This document shows, piece after piece, positions 35,934-45,479 of a DNA stretch of 64,000 nt. The translations under genes were made by a program, and so were the position numbers. The number at the start of each line of letters is the position of its first letter. Position 1 is the first letter of the stretch. The notes below the pieces were generated by a model that made no database searches, was not told where the DNA came from, and was given only the letters and a program-made list of their open reading frames with translations. Origin of the DNA: Stappia indica (GTDB lineage: Bacteria; Pseudomonadota; Alphaproteobacteria; Rhizobiales; Stappiaceae); the NCBI RefSeq assembly GCF_001696535.1, contig NZ_MBQE01000001.1, positions 1,646,054 through 1,710,053 on the forward strand. The letters run 5' to 3'.

Positions 35934-37910
35934 CTACTTCACCGTGACCGGTACCCGCGCGACAACCCGCGGCTCGCCGGTGGCGATGACATAGCGCAGC
36001 TCGTACTGGCCCGGTTCCGTCGGCGCCATGACCGAGATCCGGCCGTCCGCGATGTTCTCGGCGCTGTTCCAAGCCCCGCCGACATAAGCCGCATCGCCCT
36101 CGCCCGGCAGGGCGAAGCCCACCCAGTTGGCGCCGGCCATCGGCCCTTCGGCAATCACCTGCACCTCGCTGCCGGCCGCGACCTCGGCGGGTGCCTCAAG
36201 CTTCACCTCGGCTTCCGCGACCGTGACCGGTGTCGAGGCCAGAACCTTTGGCCCTTCCGAGGCCGAGAGCACGTAGCGCAGCTCGTAGTTGCCCGCGATG
36301 GCCGGCGTCGGCAGGCGTACGCTGGAGCCCTCGGGCGTCGCCCAGCCGAGATACTCGCCCGCCGGCGCGCCGGCCGGAGCAAAGCCGACCCAATCGGATC
36401 CGCCGCCCGGGCCGGTCCAGGCCACATCCACATGACTGCCGACCGTCAGCGGCCCCTCGAACGAGACCGTTGCAGGCGAAGCCACCACCTTGAACGGCGT
36501 GCGGACCATCACCTGTCCGTCGTTGCCCGCCACATAAACCGCCTCGTAGTCGCCGGTCTCGGCAGGAGCCTGCATGGACAGCTCCGCGCCATCGCGGACA
36601 AAGGCATAGCGCCCGTCGTAATCGGCCCCGGTTCCCCCGACCGGAACGAAGGCGAGATAGTCGCCTTCCCCGTTCGGACCGCGCCATGAGACCTTGACCA
36701 TCGTGCCGGCCGGCACCTCTGCCGGCAGGTCAATAGCAAGGTCGGCCGGCGTCACCTCGATCGCCGCGGTGGCGATGCTCCGGTCACCGCCCTTGGCCCA
36801 GACATAGGCGACCGCATAGCGGCCGGGCTCGGAGGGAAGGCGCAGGGAGACCGGGCTGCCGTCGCGCACCCAGGCCCAGCTGTCGGTTTCCAGCCGCTCC
36901 CCGTCGGGGCCGGTGATACGCAGGAAATCGCCGTCCTCCATCGGCCCGGTGAAGGCCACGGAAAGACTGGACGAGGCGGAAGCGGACGCCGCAGCAGGGG
37001 CCACGGTCGCCTGCGGCACGTCGCTGGCAAGCTTGACCACGACCGACGCGCCCTGGTCGTTGACGCTGACCTCGACGCCGCCGGCACGCTCGCCGGCCGT
37101 TGCAGTGACGAGATAGTCGCCTGCCGGAAGCTCCATCTTGGCATCGTTGCCGCCGAGCGTCGCCACGAGCTGCTCGCTCGTCGCATCGGTCACGGCCCAG
37201 TCGATCGGACCGGTAACCGCATTGCCGGTCTCGGCCTCGACCGCGCTGAAGCTGACGGGAAAACCGGCCGGTTCGGCCGGCGCTGCCTCGGTCGAGCTCT
37301 TCAGCGCCTGCGCCAGTTCGCCGGCATTGCGCGCGTTGAAATAGCGCCCGCCCGTCTCGGAGGCGATGCAGGCGATCTTCGCCTGGTCGGCGCGCGAGGC
37401 GATATCGAAGCCGATGACATGCGCGGTAAAGTCGATGCCGCCTGCCGCAAGTTCCTTGGCAAGAGCGCAAGGATCACCGCCGCAGGTCTCGATGCCGTCG
37501 GAGATCAGCACCAGCCGGGCCGGCCGGTCGTTGGCATTGAGGCCTGCGGCCGCCTGCCGCAGCGCCTCGGTGATCGGCGTCTTGCCGCGCGGCTTCATCG
37601 CCGCCACGGCGCGATTGAGCGCAGCACGGTCGAGCGGCGTGACCGGCACCACCTGCTCCACGTCGCCGCAGTCGCCGGTGCGCCGGTGTCCATAGGCCAT
37701 AAGCCCGGTCGGCGCGCCGTCGGGCAGGGTCTCCACCAGCCCGGCCAGCGCCTCGCGGGCGATCTCCACCTTGGCGACGCCATCGATCTGCCCCCACATC
37801 GAGTTGGACATGTCGATGACAAGCAACGTGTCGGGCTGGGTCTCCTGCGCTGTCGCCGCAGGCACGGCCAACACCGCTGCCAGCAGGGCAGCAATTCCTG
37901 TCTGTCGCAA
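35934..37910 (-). CDS. Periplasmic/secreted vWA-domain protein with repeated C-terminal Ig-like modules
   Basis: A 658-aa exported protein. The start is TTG 37910 (reads MRQTGIAALLAAV) with GGAGG 6 nt upstream, then a signal peptide to about residue 21 (AVPAATA). Residues 27-210 form a von Willebrand A domain with the MIDAS motif DMSNS at 33-37, the later Thr in GKTPITEAL and the Asp in LISDGIETCGGDPC. Four Cys in this domain suggest disulfides. Residues 330-658 contain four similar modules (GDFLRITGPDGERLETDSW, GDYLAFVPVGGTGADYDGRY, SDWVGFAPAGAPAGEYLGW, ANWVGFALPGEGDAAYVGG). Each ends in a P-x-x-x-G-x-Y-E-x-R/x-Y-V strand. The ligand is unknown. Confidence 0.9.
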   Translation of the reverse strand: MRQTGIAALLAAVLAVPAATAQETQPDTLLVIDMSNSMWGQIDGVAKVEIAREALAGLVETLPDGAPTGLMAYGHRRTGDCGDVEQVVPVTPLDRAALNRAVAAMKPRGKTPITEALRQAAAGLNANDRPARLVLISDGIETCGGDPCALAKELAAGGIDFTAHVIGFDIASRADQAKIACIASETGGRYFNARNAGELAQALKSSTEAAPAEPAGFPVSFSAVEAETGNAVTGPIDWAVTDATSEQLVATLGGNDAKMELPAGDYLVTATAGERAGGVEVSVNDQGASVVVKLASDVPQATVAPAAASASASSSLSVAFTGPMEDGDFLRITGPDGERLETDSWAWVRDGSPVSLRLPSEPGRYAVAYVWAKGGDRSIATAAIEVTPADLAIDLPAEVPAGTMVKVSWRGPNGEGDYLAFVPVGGTGADYDGRYAFVRDGAELSMQAPAETGDYEAVYVAGNDGQVMVRTPFKVVASPATVSFEGPLTVGSHVDVAWTGPGGGSDWVGFAPAGAPAGEYLGWATPEGSSVRLPTPAIAGNYELRYVLSASEGPKVLASTPVTVAEAEVKLEAPAEVAAGSEVQVIAEGPMAGANWVGFALPGEGDAAYVGGAWNSAENIADGRISVMAPTEPGQYELRYVIATGEPRVVARVPVTVK

Positions 37911-38203
37911 AACGAACCTCCACCGGATGCATCGAGCACCGCACGCAAGCGCACGCGGCTGTCGTCACCATGGGCGGTCGCGGCACATCGCGGTGTGACA
38001 CCCGTCACGCAGCGACCGCCGGCATGTGCGCCAGCTTGCACGGCGTCCGTTTTTTTCGGCGCTGCGTCCGGCAGCTTCGGATCGTGCTTGGCCGCGAACG
38101 CGGCTGGCGACAAGAAGGAGCAGCGTGCCATCCGCCGCGTCGAGGGGGGCGATGTGGCACGGATCCCCGGACGGACTTCCAGAACGGATTTCAGGATACG
38201 CGC

Positions 38204-38851
38204 ATGACCCTTTCCCCTACCGCACGCTCGGCCCGCGTCCAGGCGGCCGCTGCCCTGCTGTTCGCCGCCGCCCTCGCCGGCTGCCAGGCCCCGGCCAGTT
38301 CCGGCCCGCCGCCACCGCCGCCGGCCTTTGCAGCACCGAATTTCGGTTCGCCGGCCTTCGGAACCAACCAGGCCACCTCCGCCTCGCCGATGCATCGCAG
38401 CACCACCCTGTCCTCTTCGTCGAAATCGTGGGTGACACCGGACGGCACCCGCCACACCAAGTCGTCGAGCACCACCGCCTCGGTGCGTGTCGATCCCAAC
38501 GCGATGGGCAATGCGGCTGCGATGCTGTTCGGCGCGATGATGGGGCAATCCGGCACGGCACCGGCCCCGGTCACCAAGGGCCAGATCGCCGGCGACTGGA
38601 ACGTCGAGGTCGACGGCAGGCAGTGCCGTATGTCGCTGCGCCCGACTGGTGCAGGCATGGGCGACTTCGCCTCGACGTTCGGCTGCATGGGCACCGACCT
38701 GCAGAGCGTTTCGAGCTGGTCGCTGCGCGGCAACGAGGTCGTGCTAAGCGGCATCATGAGCAAGCGCGTCGCGGTGCTGGCCCTCAACGGCACGAACCGC
38801 ATGGACGGCACGGCGGACGGGTCGTCCGGCAGGATCGTCGCCTGGCGGTGA
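38204..38851 (+). CDS. Inh/Omp19-like lipoprotein (protease-inhibitor domain)
   Basis: A 215-aa predicted outer-membrane lipoprotein. Its leader ends in the lipobox LAGC with the acylated Cys at residue 27, followed by a Pro/Ser/Thr-rich linker with a run of six prolines. Residues 120-215 match the AprI/Inh domain of Omp19-type proteins: GQIAGDWNVEVDGRQCRMSL, GCMGTDLQSVSSWSLRGNEVVLSG and a terminal GRIVAWR strand. The two Cys (RQC and FGC) probably form a disulfide. Brucella Omp19 uses this domain to inhibit host and bacterial proteases; the role here is inferred. ATG 38204 has only a weak ribosome site (AGGAT). Confidence 0.8.
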   Translation: MTLSPTARSARVQAAAALLFAAALAGCQAPASSGPPPPPPAFAAPNFGSPAFGTNQATSASPMHRSTTLSSSSKSWVTPDGTRHTKSSSTTASVRVDPNAMGNAAAMLFGAMMGQSGTAPAPVTKGQIAGDWNVEVDGRQCRMSLRPTGAGMGDFASTFGCMGTDLQSVSSWSLRGNEVVLSGIMSKRVAVLALNGTNRMDGTADGSSGRIVAWR

Positions 38852-38860
38852 CGCAGGAAC

Positions 38861-38886
38861 GCGGCGCGGCGCCTTGTCCGCGCCGC
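38861..38886. terminator. Hairpin between convergent Inh and AraC genes
   Basis: Arms GCGGCGCGG (38861-38869) and CCGCGCCGC (38878-38886) with an 8-nt loop in the 40-bp gap between convergent stops. There is no U tract, so it is a plausible bidirectional terminator. Confidence 0.55.
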
Positions 38887-38891
38887 ATCGC

Positions 38892-39947
38892 TCACGCGCT
38901 GAGCAGGCGGATCCACTCCTCGTAGCGGCGGTCGAGATCGCGGTCGAAATCGCCGCTCACCCGCTCCGCGCCGGCTGGTGCGGCCCGCATGTCCCGCGCG
39001 GTGGTTCCGAAACGGGCACGGAAGGCACGCGAAAAGGCGCTGTCATTGGCAAAGCCGCAGGCGGAGGCCACCGCCGAGATCGGCCATTCGGCGAAACGGT
39101 GGTCGATCAGCATGCGCAGGGCCAGCCGCAGCCGCTGCTCGCGGATATAGGCGAGCACTCCGCCGAAGGGCTCGAACATCTCGTACAGGCGCGTGCGCGA
39201 AACGCCGGACAGCCGCGCCACCCGCGCCGGCGACAGCTCCGGATCGCGCAGGTGCTCGGCAATGCGCTGACGCGCGCGCACCAGCAGCGCAAATGCGATG
39301 CCCGCCTCGCCCTGCCCGTCGTCGCGGCGGCTGGCATTGAGGCAGGCCGCCGTCAGTGCGACGGTCGCCGCACTCGCCTCTGTGCCTTGCGAAAGGTTCA
39401 TGCCCGGCGCCAGCGCCTTTAGGGTGGTCATGTGGTCGATCAGAAGGCGGGCGAGCGGATTTCCCTGCGCCTGGATGACCTGCATGTGCCGATCGGCAGC
39501 CTGCTTGAGCTGGGGTTCGATGAGCGAGCGCGGCACCAGCAGCGACAGGTTGGTGAAGTCGCTGGTTTCCGACCGCATCTCCTGCGCCAGGTCGAAAACC
39601 ACCAGCGCATCCTGGCCGAAGACCTCGTCCCGGCCGCGATGGCTGAACTCCATCCGGCCCTGTTCGTAGATCTGGATCATCAGGTGATCCATGCCGTCGC
39701 GTGCGATGGTCGCCGACGAACGCGCCCAGGACTGGGCCTCGGTGCTGGTGCGCGCCAGCGCCACGTCGCCGATGACATGCGCATCGAGCTCGGCACGAAA
39801 TCCGTTGACCCGGCGCTCGCGCGGAACACCCACCTCGAAGACACAGCCGATGCTCTCGCGCCAGACCTCGAACCGGTCGGCGAGCGGAACCGCATCCAGC
39901 GAAAACACCGAATGCGGAACGCGCGAAATGTCTTCCGTCGTCGTCAA
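38892..39947 (-). CDS. AraC-family transcriptional regulator (AraC_binding_2 sensor)
   Basis: A regulator of about 351 aa. Residues 1-200 form the AraC_binding_2-type sensor (VPLADRFEVWRESIGCVFEV, SATIARDGMDHLMIQIYEQG). The C-terminal 110 residues carry two AraC helix-turn-helix motifs (SPARVARLSGVSRTRLYEMFE and ISAVASACGFANDSAFSRAFRARFG). I chose TTG 39947, which has GAGGAGGGG three to four bases upstream. The frame also opens with ATG at 39995 (MSAPATFRGTNPEEG) without a ribosome site. Members of this group often control aromatic or quaternary-amine catabolism. The target here is unknown, and no obvious operon partner is adjacent. Confidence 0.88.
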   Translation of the reverse strand: MTTTEDISRVPHSVFSLDAVPLADRFEVWRESIGCVFEVGVPRERRVNGFRAELDAHVIGDVALARTSTEAQSWARSSATIARDGMDHLMIQIYEQGRMEFSHRGRDEVFGQDALVVFDLAQEMRSETSDFTNLSLLVPRSLIEPQLKQAADRHMQVIQAQGNPLARLLIDHMTTLKALAPGMNLSQGTEASAATVALTAACLNASRRDDGQGEAGIAFALLVRARQRIAEHLRDPELSPARVARLSGVSRTRLYEMFEPFGGVLAYIREQRLRLALRMLIDHRFAEWPISAVASACGFANDSAFSRAFRARFGTTARDMRAAPAGAERVSGDFDRDLDRRYEEWIRLLSA

Positions 39948-40070
39948 GGTCCCCTCCTCGGGATTTGTGCCGCGGAATGTAGCAGGAGCTGACATGGCCG
40001 CAAGGCAGCACGGGAGCGGACGGCAAGCCTCTCCGGACGCGCCGGAGGGGCTACCGCAGGAAAATCCGGC

Positions 40071-40760
40071 TCAGTCGCCGTTGAGGCGCGCCGAAGTGTC
40101 TTCGGAAAAACCGGCCTTCGATTTTTTCTCGAACGCCGCACGCCAGGACGCCGACAGCGGCGTCAGCGCCGCGATGGCCGCCGCCACCGCCGGCTCCAGT
40201 CGCGGATCGAAGCGGGCAGCGATCACCTTGTCGAGCGACCAGTCGGGACAGGGGCGCGCGGAGAGCTCCATCTTGTCGCCGACGGAGATCCTCCCTCCTT
40301 CGAGCACGCGATAGTACCAGCCGGTGCGCCCACTTTTCTGCATCGCCATCGCCATCTCGTCGATGCGCGTATGCGCGGGCAGCTTCCAGCAGGGCTGGCG
40401 GCCCTGGCAGATCTCGACGAGCGTCGAACCGATGGTGAAGCGGTCGCCGAGGCACACATCCGCTTCGGTGATGCCGAGGGTGGAAATGTTTTCGCCGAAG
40501 CCGCCGGCGACGAGACGTTCGACATGCTCCGGCCACCGGGCCGCCCAATAGGCGTAGTGGTCGGCAGGGTAGTGATGCAGCGCCTTCTCCGGGCCGCCAT
40601 GCACCTCCCGGTCCGCCTGCTCATCCTCCTCGAACCCGTCGAGGCCGACTTCGAGAGGGCCGCGAACGGACTGCTTGCCGATGGCCGATGGCGGCTTGCC
40701 TTCCCAGCGCTCGCGCGCCTTGCCGATGTAAAGGCCGGTCACGGTGGCAGTGGTCTGCAT
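40071..40760 (-). CDS. MOSC domain protein (YiiM-like)
   Basis: A 229-aa MOSC-domain protein close in length to E. coli YiiM (224 aa). It has the N-terminal GLYIGKARERWEGKPPSAIGK, then EVHGGPEKALHHYPADHYAYW (the H-G-G-x-x-K/R-A-L motif). The conserved Cys of MOSC lies in CQGRQPCWKLP. The C-terminal 3-alpha segment (WSLDKVIAARFDPRLEPAV) is also present. YiiM reduces hydroxylated nucleobase analogues with a molybdenum cofactor. The start is ATG 40760 (MQTTATVTGLYIG) with GGAGT 7 nt upstream. It shares an upstream region with the divergent GntR gene. Confidence 0.9.
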   Translation of the reverse strand: MQTTATVTGLYIGKARERWEGKPPSAIGKQSVRGPLEVGLDGFEEDEQADREVHGGPEKALHHYPADHYAYWAARWPEHVERLVAGGFGENISTLGITEADVCLGDRFTIGSTLVEICQGRQPCWKLPAHTRIDEMAMAMQKSGRTGWYYRVLEGGRISVGDKMELSARPCPDWSLDKVIAARFDPRLEPAVAAAIAALTPLSASWRAAFEKKSKAGFSEDTSARLNGD

Positions 40761-40847
40761 GCAGGGAACTCCGGTCAGGCGGCGGGAACGGCACCTTACG
40801 CTCACGCCGGGCGCCCCTCAAGCGACCAAGCGCCGCGCTGTCGCATG

Positions 40848-40874
40848 CACGAACCAATAAGTGATTGGTTCGTG
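40848..40874. promoter_or_regulatory. Perfect 11-bp inverted repeat operator (GntR/FadR type)
   Basis: Arms CACGAACCAAT (40848-40858) and ATTGGTTCGTG (40864-40874) around AAGTG. A half-site AACCAATAAG recurs at 41011-41020, next to the GntR start. It lies between the divergent MOSC and GntR genes and is the likely operator of the latter. Confidence 0.75.
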
Positions 40875-41040
40875 AGCAGAGGCTGCCCGCGAAGACGACA
40901 ATGCCCCTGCAACAAGACGAAAATTTCATCGCCCCTGATCAATTTGCAAGCTTTGGAAACGCAGCCTTCCGCGACAGCTTGCCAGCCCTCCACTTTCGCG
41001 CCAATAATGGAACCAATAAGCAAAAAGGTACGAGGCGGGC

Positions 41041-41763
41041 TTGGCTTCCACGGCGGACGAAACCCAGACACAGCGCAACTCCAGCCTTGCCCTGGAGCGC
41101 CTTCGCATCATCGTCGACCAGTTGGAGCGGGAAGCGCGGGACCAACTGCCGACGGAGCGCGAACTCGCCGAAGAGATCGGCGTCGGACGCCGGGCGGTGC
41201 GCCGGGCGCTCGATGTGCTGGAGGCCGAAGGGCGCATCTGGCGCCGCCAGGGAGCAGGCACGTTCATCGCCGCCGCCCGGGGGCGCGCGGAGAGCCGGAT
41301 CCGCCACCTGCCCGAACTGAGCAACATGTTCGAGGTGATGGAGGTGCGCCTGCGCATCGAGCCGGCGCTGGCCCGCCTCGCCGCGCTGCGCGCAACCGCC
41401 GCCGACATCGCCCGCATGCGCGAGATCTCCGAAAAGGTCGCGACAGCCACGGACATGGACAGCCGCGAACTCTGGGACAGCTCGCTGCATCGCGCTGTCG
41501 CCCTGGCCGCCGGCAACACCCTGTTCCTGGCCCTGTTCGACGTGGTGGACCGGGTGCGGCAGGACGAGAACTGGCGGCATGTGCGCGAAGCGCTGCGCAC
41601 GCCGAGCTCCCAGAGACTTTACCACGCCCAGCACGAGGAGCTGGTCGACGCGCTGGAGCGGCGCGACCCTGTCGCCGCAGAGCGCACCATGCGCCAGCAC
41701 CTGCTCAGCCTGCAGGAACGACTGATGCTGCAGACCGTCGAGGGACATGCCGATGCAGAGTGA
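41041..41763 (+). CDS. GntR/FadR-type transcriptional regulator
   Basis: A 240-aa FCD-type regulator. The N-terminal winged HTH is [20 protein letters not shown] with [23 protein letters not shown]. The C-terminal all-helical FCD ligand domain is [18 protein letters not shown], then [11 protein letters not shown], then the metal-ligand His in [16 protein letters not shown]. It starts with TTG at 41041 with GAGG about 8 nt upstream. It heads the peptide ABC/GGT operon and its stop lies inside the next gene. Its effector may be a gamma-glutamyl or peptide metabolite (inferred from context). Confidence 0.92.
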   Translation: MASTADETQTQRNSSLALERLRIIVDQLEREARDQLPTERELAEEIGVGRRAVRRALDVLEAEGRIWRRQGAGTFIAAARGRAESRIRHLPELSNMFEVMEVRLRIEPALARLAALRATAADIARMREISEKVATATDMDSRELWDSSLHRAVALAAGNTLFLALFDVVDRVRQDENWRHVREALRTPSSQRLYHAQHEELVDALERRDPVAAERTMRQHLLSLQERLMLQTVEGHADAE

Positions 41764-42778
41764 CACGGCAACCCTGCCGGCGGCCGCATCCCGAACGCCG
41801 CTGCTGGCCGTCGAGGACCTCGCCCTTCGCTTCGGCGGCAGCGCGTCCAACGTCGTCGACGGCGTCAGCTTCGATGTCGCCGCCGGCGAGACCTTGTGCA
41901 TCGTCGGCGAAAGCGGCTGCGGCAAGTCGGTAACCTCGCTCGCCCTGATGGGGCTTCTGCCGATGCCTCCGGCCGAGATCGTGCGCGGCCGCGCCCTGTT
42001 CGAGGGGCGCGATCTGCTGGCCCTGTCTCGCCGCGAGATCGGCAAGCTGCGCGGCGACCGCATGGCGATGATTTTCCAAGAGCCGATGACTTCGCTGAAC
42101 CCAGTCTATACGGTCGGCGACCAGATCGCAGAGATCGTCCGCCGGCATCGCCCGGTCGGCCGGACGGAGGCGCGGGCCCGTGCGCTGGAGATGCTGGAGC
42201 GGGTGAAGGTTCCGGCCGCGAAACGCCGGCTCGATGACTATCCGCACCAGATGTCCGGCGGCATGCGCCAACGCGTGATGATCGCCATGGCCCTTGCCAA
42301 CGATCCGCGCCTGCTGATCGCCGACGAGCCGACCACGGCGCTCGATGTGACCATCCAGGCCCAGATCCTCGACCTGATGCGCGAGTTGCAGCAGGAAACC
42401 GGCACCGCCCTGATCCTCATCACCCACGACCTCGGCGTCGTTGCCGAAATCGCCGACAAGGTGGCGGTGATGTATGCCGGTCGAATCGTCGAGACCGGGC
42501 CCGTCGGGGCGATCTTCGACGACCCGCAACATCCCTACACGCTGGGCCTCATCAGTTCCGTGCCCTCGCTCGGCGAGCGCGGCGGGCGTCTTGCCACCAT
42601 TCCCGGCATGGTGCCGACCGTCGACCGCATGCCGGCCGGCTGCCGGTTCGCCCCGCGCTGCCCCTTTGCCGATGCTGCCTGCCGGACGGAGGTCCCGCCG
42701 CTGGCGGAGGTCGCTGCCGGCCATGCAGCTGCCTGCCGCTACGCCCCGCTGGAGCGCCATTTCGGAGACGCGGCATGA
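41753..42778 (+). CDS. Peptide (Dpp/Opp/Gsi-type) ABC transporter ATP-binding protein 1
   Basis: A 341-aa DppD/GsiA-type ATPase. Walker A is GESGCGKSV, the signature [15 protein letters not shown], Walker [13 protein letters not shown] and the switch LILITHDLG. The C-terminal oligopeptide extension has [14 protein letters not shown], the Cys cluster of this subfamily. I prefer ATG 41753 to 41747, because GAGGG is 8 nt from the former and only 2 nt from the latter. It overlaps the GntR gene and is followed by ATP-binding protein 2 with a 4-nt overlap. Confidence 0.93.
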   Translation: MQSDTATLPAAASRTPLLAVEDLALRFGGSASNVVDGVSFDVAAGETLCIVGESGCGKSVTSLALMGLLPMPPAEIVRGRALFEGRDLLALSRREIGKLRGDRMAMIFQEPMTSLNPVYTVGDQIAEIVRRHRPVGRTEARARALEMLERVKVPAAKRRLDDYPHQMSGGMRQRVMIAMALANDPRLLIADEPTTALDVTIQAQILDLMRELQQETGTALILITHDLGVVAEIADKVAVMYAGRIVETGPVGAIFDDPQHPYTLGLISSVPSLGERGGRLATIPGMVPTVDRMPAGCRFAPRCPFADAACRTEVPPLAEVAAGHAAACRYAPLERHFGDAA

Positions 42779-43878
42779 GCAGCGATACCCGCGACGTCAT
42801 CCTCGAGGCCAGGAACCTTGCCAAGCGCTTCCCCGTCGGCATGAAGCTGTTCGGCGAACGCCAGAGCGTGCGGGCAGTCGACGGTGTATCGCTGAAGGTC
42901 CACCGCGGCGAGACGCTGGCCGTGGTCGGCGAAAGCGGCTGCGGCAAGTCCACCCTCGCCCGGCTGCTGCTGCGCCTGATCGATCCGAGCGAAGGCGAGG
43001 TCTTCTATGGCGGTAGGAACATCGCCGCCCTGCCGCGAGCAGAGATGCGGCGGCTGCGCAAGGACCTGCAATTCGTCTTCCAGGACCCGTTCTCATCGCT
43101 GAACCCGCGGATGAGCGTCGGCGCGATCATCGAGGAGCCGATGCGCGTTCATGGTCTCGGCAACGCCGCATGGCGCCGGGAGGAAGTCGCGCGCCTCCTG
43201 ACCCGCGTCGGACTGAGGGCCGAGTTCGCCGACCGCTACCCGCACGAGTTCTCCGGCGGCCAGCGCCAGCGTATCGGCATCGCCCGGGCTCTCGCCAGCG
43301 GTCCCAAGGTGCTGATCGGCGACGAGCCTGTCTCCGCGCTCGACGTGTCGATCCAGGCCCAGGTGATCAACCTCCTGGAAGACCTGAAGCAGGAATACGA
43401 CCTGACGCTGGTGCTGATCGCCCACGATCTCGCCGTCATCCGCCACATGAGCGACCGGGTCGCCGTGATGTATCTCGGGGAGATCGTCGAGGAAGGTGCG
43501 ACCGCCGCCCTCTATGCGGCTCCGCTTCACCCCTATACCCGCGCCCTGATGCAGGCGATCCCGATCCCCAGCCCGCGCGCCCGCAAGGCCGCAGTCAAGC
43601 TGACCGGCGATGTGCCCTCTCCTCTTGCTCCCCCCTCCGGCTGCCGCTTCCACACCCGCTGTCCGCTTGCCGACCTGCGATGCGCCGTGGACCGGCCCGC
43701 CCTTCAGGACGTGGAGCCCGGCCGCCGCGTCGCCTGCCATCACTGGCAACGCGTAGCGAAGGAGGGGACCGCCGCCCTTGCCGAACCGGAGGCCTCGCAG
43801 GCCGCCCGCCGCCGTCTTTCGCTTTACCGGGACAGAAGCGAACGCCAGCAGAACTCCGTCCCGCAATCTGAATCATAA
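42775..43878 (+). CDS. Peptide ABC transporter ATP-binding protein 2 (DppF type)
   Basis: A 367-aa second ATPase of the same importer. Walker A is GESGCGKST, the signature [15 protein letters not shown], Walker [13 protein letters not shown], the switch [10 protein letters not shown], and the C-terminal [14 protein letters not shown]ys motif. Its ATG overlaps the stop of protein 1 by 4 nt. The last 40 residues are unlike DppF and look like an extended tail. The two ATPases are expected to pair with the permeases at 45480 and 46424. Confidence 0.93.
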   Translation: MSSDTRDVILEARNLAKRFPVGMKLFGERQSVRAVDGVSLKVHRGETLAVVGESGCGKSTLARLLLRLIDPSEGEVFYGGRNIAALPRAEMRRLRKDLQFVFQDPFSSLNPRMSVGAIIEEPMRVHGLGNAAWRREEVARLLTRVGLRAEFADRYPHEFSGGQRQRIGIARALASGPKVLIGDEPVSALDVSIQAQVINLLEDLKQEYDLTLVLIAHDLAVIRHMSDRVAVMYLGEIVEEGATAALYAAPLHPYTRALMQAIPIPSPRARKAAVKLTGDVPSPLAPPSGCRFHTRCPLADLRCAVDRPALQDVEPGRRVACHHWQRVAKEGTAALAEPEASQAARRRLSLYRDRSERQQNSVPQSES

Positions 43879-43903
43879 GAACCTGACCAGAGGAGCCTTG
43901 AGA

Positions 43904-45415
43904 ATGCGACAGAGTCTTCTTGCAGCCCTGCTGCTGAGCGCCAGCGCCCTTGTGGCCCTGCCCGCTGCCGCGGCCGACCTGAGGATCGGCCTTCAGGAGG
44001 ACCCGGATGTGCTCGATCCGGATCAGTCCCGCACGTTCGTCGGCCGTATCGTCTACGCCTCGCTTTGCGACAAGCTGGTCGACATCACGCCGGACCTCGA
44101 GATCATCCCGATGCTCGCGACCGCATGGACGTGGTCGGAGGACGGCAAGGTCCTGACCATGGACCTGCGCGAAGGCGTCAAGTTCCATGACGGCACCGCT
44201 TTCGACGCGGAAGCGGTCAAGGCCAACATCGAGCGCTCGAAAGGGCTGCCGGAAAGCCGTCGCAAGAGCGAGGTCAAGTCGATCGAAAGCGTCGAGGTGA
44301 CCGGCCCGATGCAGGTGAAGATCACCCTCGCCCAGCCCGATGCGACGCTGCTCGCCCAGCTTGCCGACCGCGCCGGCATGATGGTCTCTCCCACGGCCGC
44401 CTCCGCCGCCGGGGCCGACTTCGGTTCCAACCCGGTCTGCTCGGGTCCCTTCGCCTTCAAGGAGCGCGTCCAGCAGGACCGCATCGTGCTGACCCGCTTC
44501 GCCGACTACTGGAACGCCGACGCGATCCACTTCGACAGCGTCACCTTCCTGCCGATTCCGGACACCACCGTGCGCCTTGCCAATCTGCGTTCCGGCGATC
44601 TCGACATGCTGGAGCGCCTGGCGGCCACCGATGCGGCCTCGGTGAAGGCCGACGCCGGGCTCGTCTATGCGGATGCGGTCAGCCTCGGCTACCAGGGCAT
44701 CACCATCAATGTCGACAATGGCGAGCGCGGCAACAACCCGTTCGGCAATGATCCCCGGCTGCGCCAGGCCTTCGAGCTCACGATCGACCGCGAGGCGATC
44801 AACCAGGTGGTCTTCGAGGGCGTGTTCGCGCCGGGCAACCAGCCCTTCCCGCCGACCAGCCCCTGGTACGACAAGGAAACGCCGATCCCCGCCCGTGACG
44901 TCGCCAAGGCGAAGGAGCTGATGAAGGAGGCCGGCCACGAGACCTTCGAGGTGGAGGTCCAGGTCGCCAACAATCCGGTGCAGACCCAGCTGATGCAGGT
45001 GGTGCAGTCGATGGCCGCCGAGGCCGGCTTCGTCGTCAAGCTGAAGTCGATGGAGTTCGCCAGCCTGCTTGCCGACCAGACGGCCGGCAACTACCAGGCA
45101 AGCCAGGTCGGCTGGTCGGGCCGCACCGATCCGGACGGCAACATCCACCAGTTCATGACCTGCAAGGGCGGCATCAACGACAGCAAGTACTGCAATCCGG
45201 AAGTCGACGCGCTGCTCGACAAGGCGCGCACGAGCAACGACACGGCAACCCGCAAGGCAAGCTATGACGCGGCCCGCAAGATTCTCGCGAAGGATCTGCC
45301 GATCATCTACCTCTACCACCAGACCTGGATCTGGGCGCTGGACGACAAGGTCGAAGGCTTCGTCCCCTATCCGGACGGCATGATCCGCCTGCAGAACGTC
45401 AAGTTCAAATCCTGA
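43904..45415 (+). CDS. Peptide/glutathione-type ABC transporter substrate-binding protein
   Basis: A 503-aa periplasmic SBP_bac_5 protein. The signal peptide is about residues 1-23 (LLALLLSASALVALPAAAA-like). The mature part has the DppA/GsiB architecture, with MLATAWTWSEDGKVLTMDLREGVKFHDGTAF, GYQGITINVDNGERG, DPRLRQAFELTIDREAI and IIYLYHQTWIWALDDKVEGF. AGGAGC precedes ATG 43904. The binding pocket cannot be read by eye. The downstream GGT gene suggests glutathione or gamma-glutamyl peptides. Confidence 0.92.
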   Translation: MRQSLLAALLLSASALVALPAAAADLRIGLQEDPDVLDPDQSRTFVGRIVYASLCDKLVDITPDLEIIPMLATAWTWSEDGKVLTMDLREGVKFHDGTAFDAEAVKANIERSKGLPESRRKSEVKSIESVEVTGPMQVKITLAQPDATLLAQLADRAGMMVSPTAASAAGADFGSNPVCSGPFAFKERVQQDRIVLTRFADYWNADAIHFDSVTFLPIPDTTVRLANLRSGDLDMLERLAATDAASVKADAGLVYADAVSLGYQGITINVDNGERGNNPFGNDPRLRQAFELTIDREAINQVVFEGVFAPGNQPFPPTSPWYDKETPIPARDVAKAKELMKEAGHETFEVEVQVANNPVQTQLMQVVQSMAAEAGFVVKLKSMEFASLLADQTAGNYQASQVGWSGRTDPDGNIHQFMTCKGGINDSKYCNPEVDALLDKARTSNDTATRKASYDAARKILAKDLPIIYLYHQTWIWALDDKVEGFVPYPDGMIRLQNVKFKS

Positions 45416-45479
45416 CGCGACACATGCGGGGCCCGGATGGCCCGGGCCCCGCACCCTTTTTTCCGGATACGGCCCGTTC

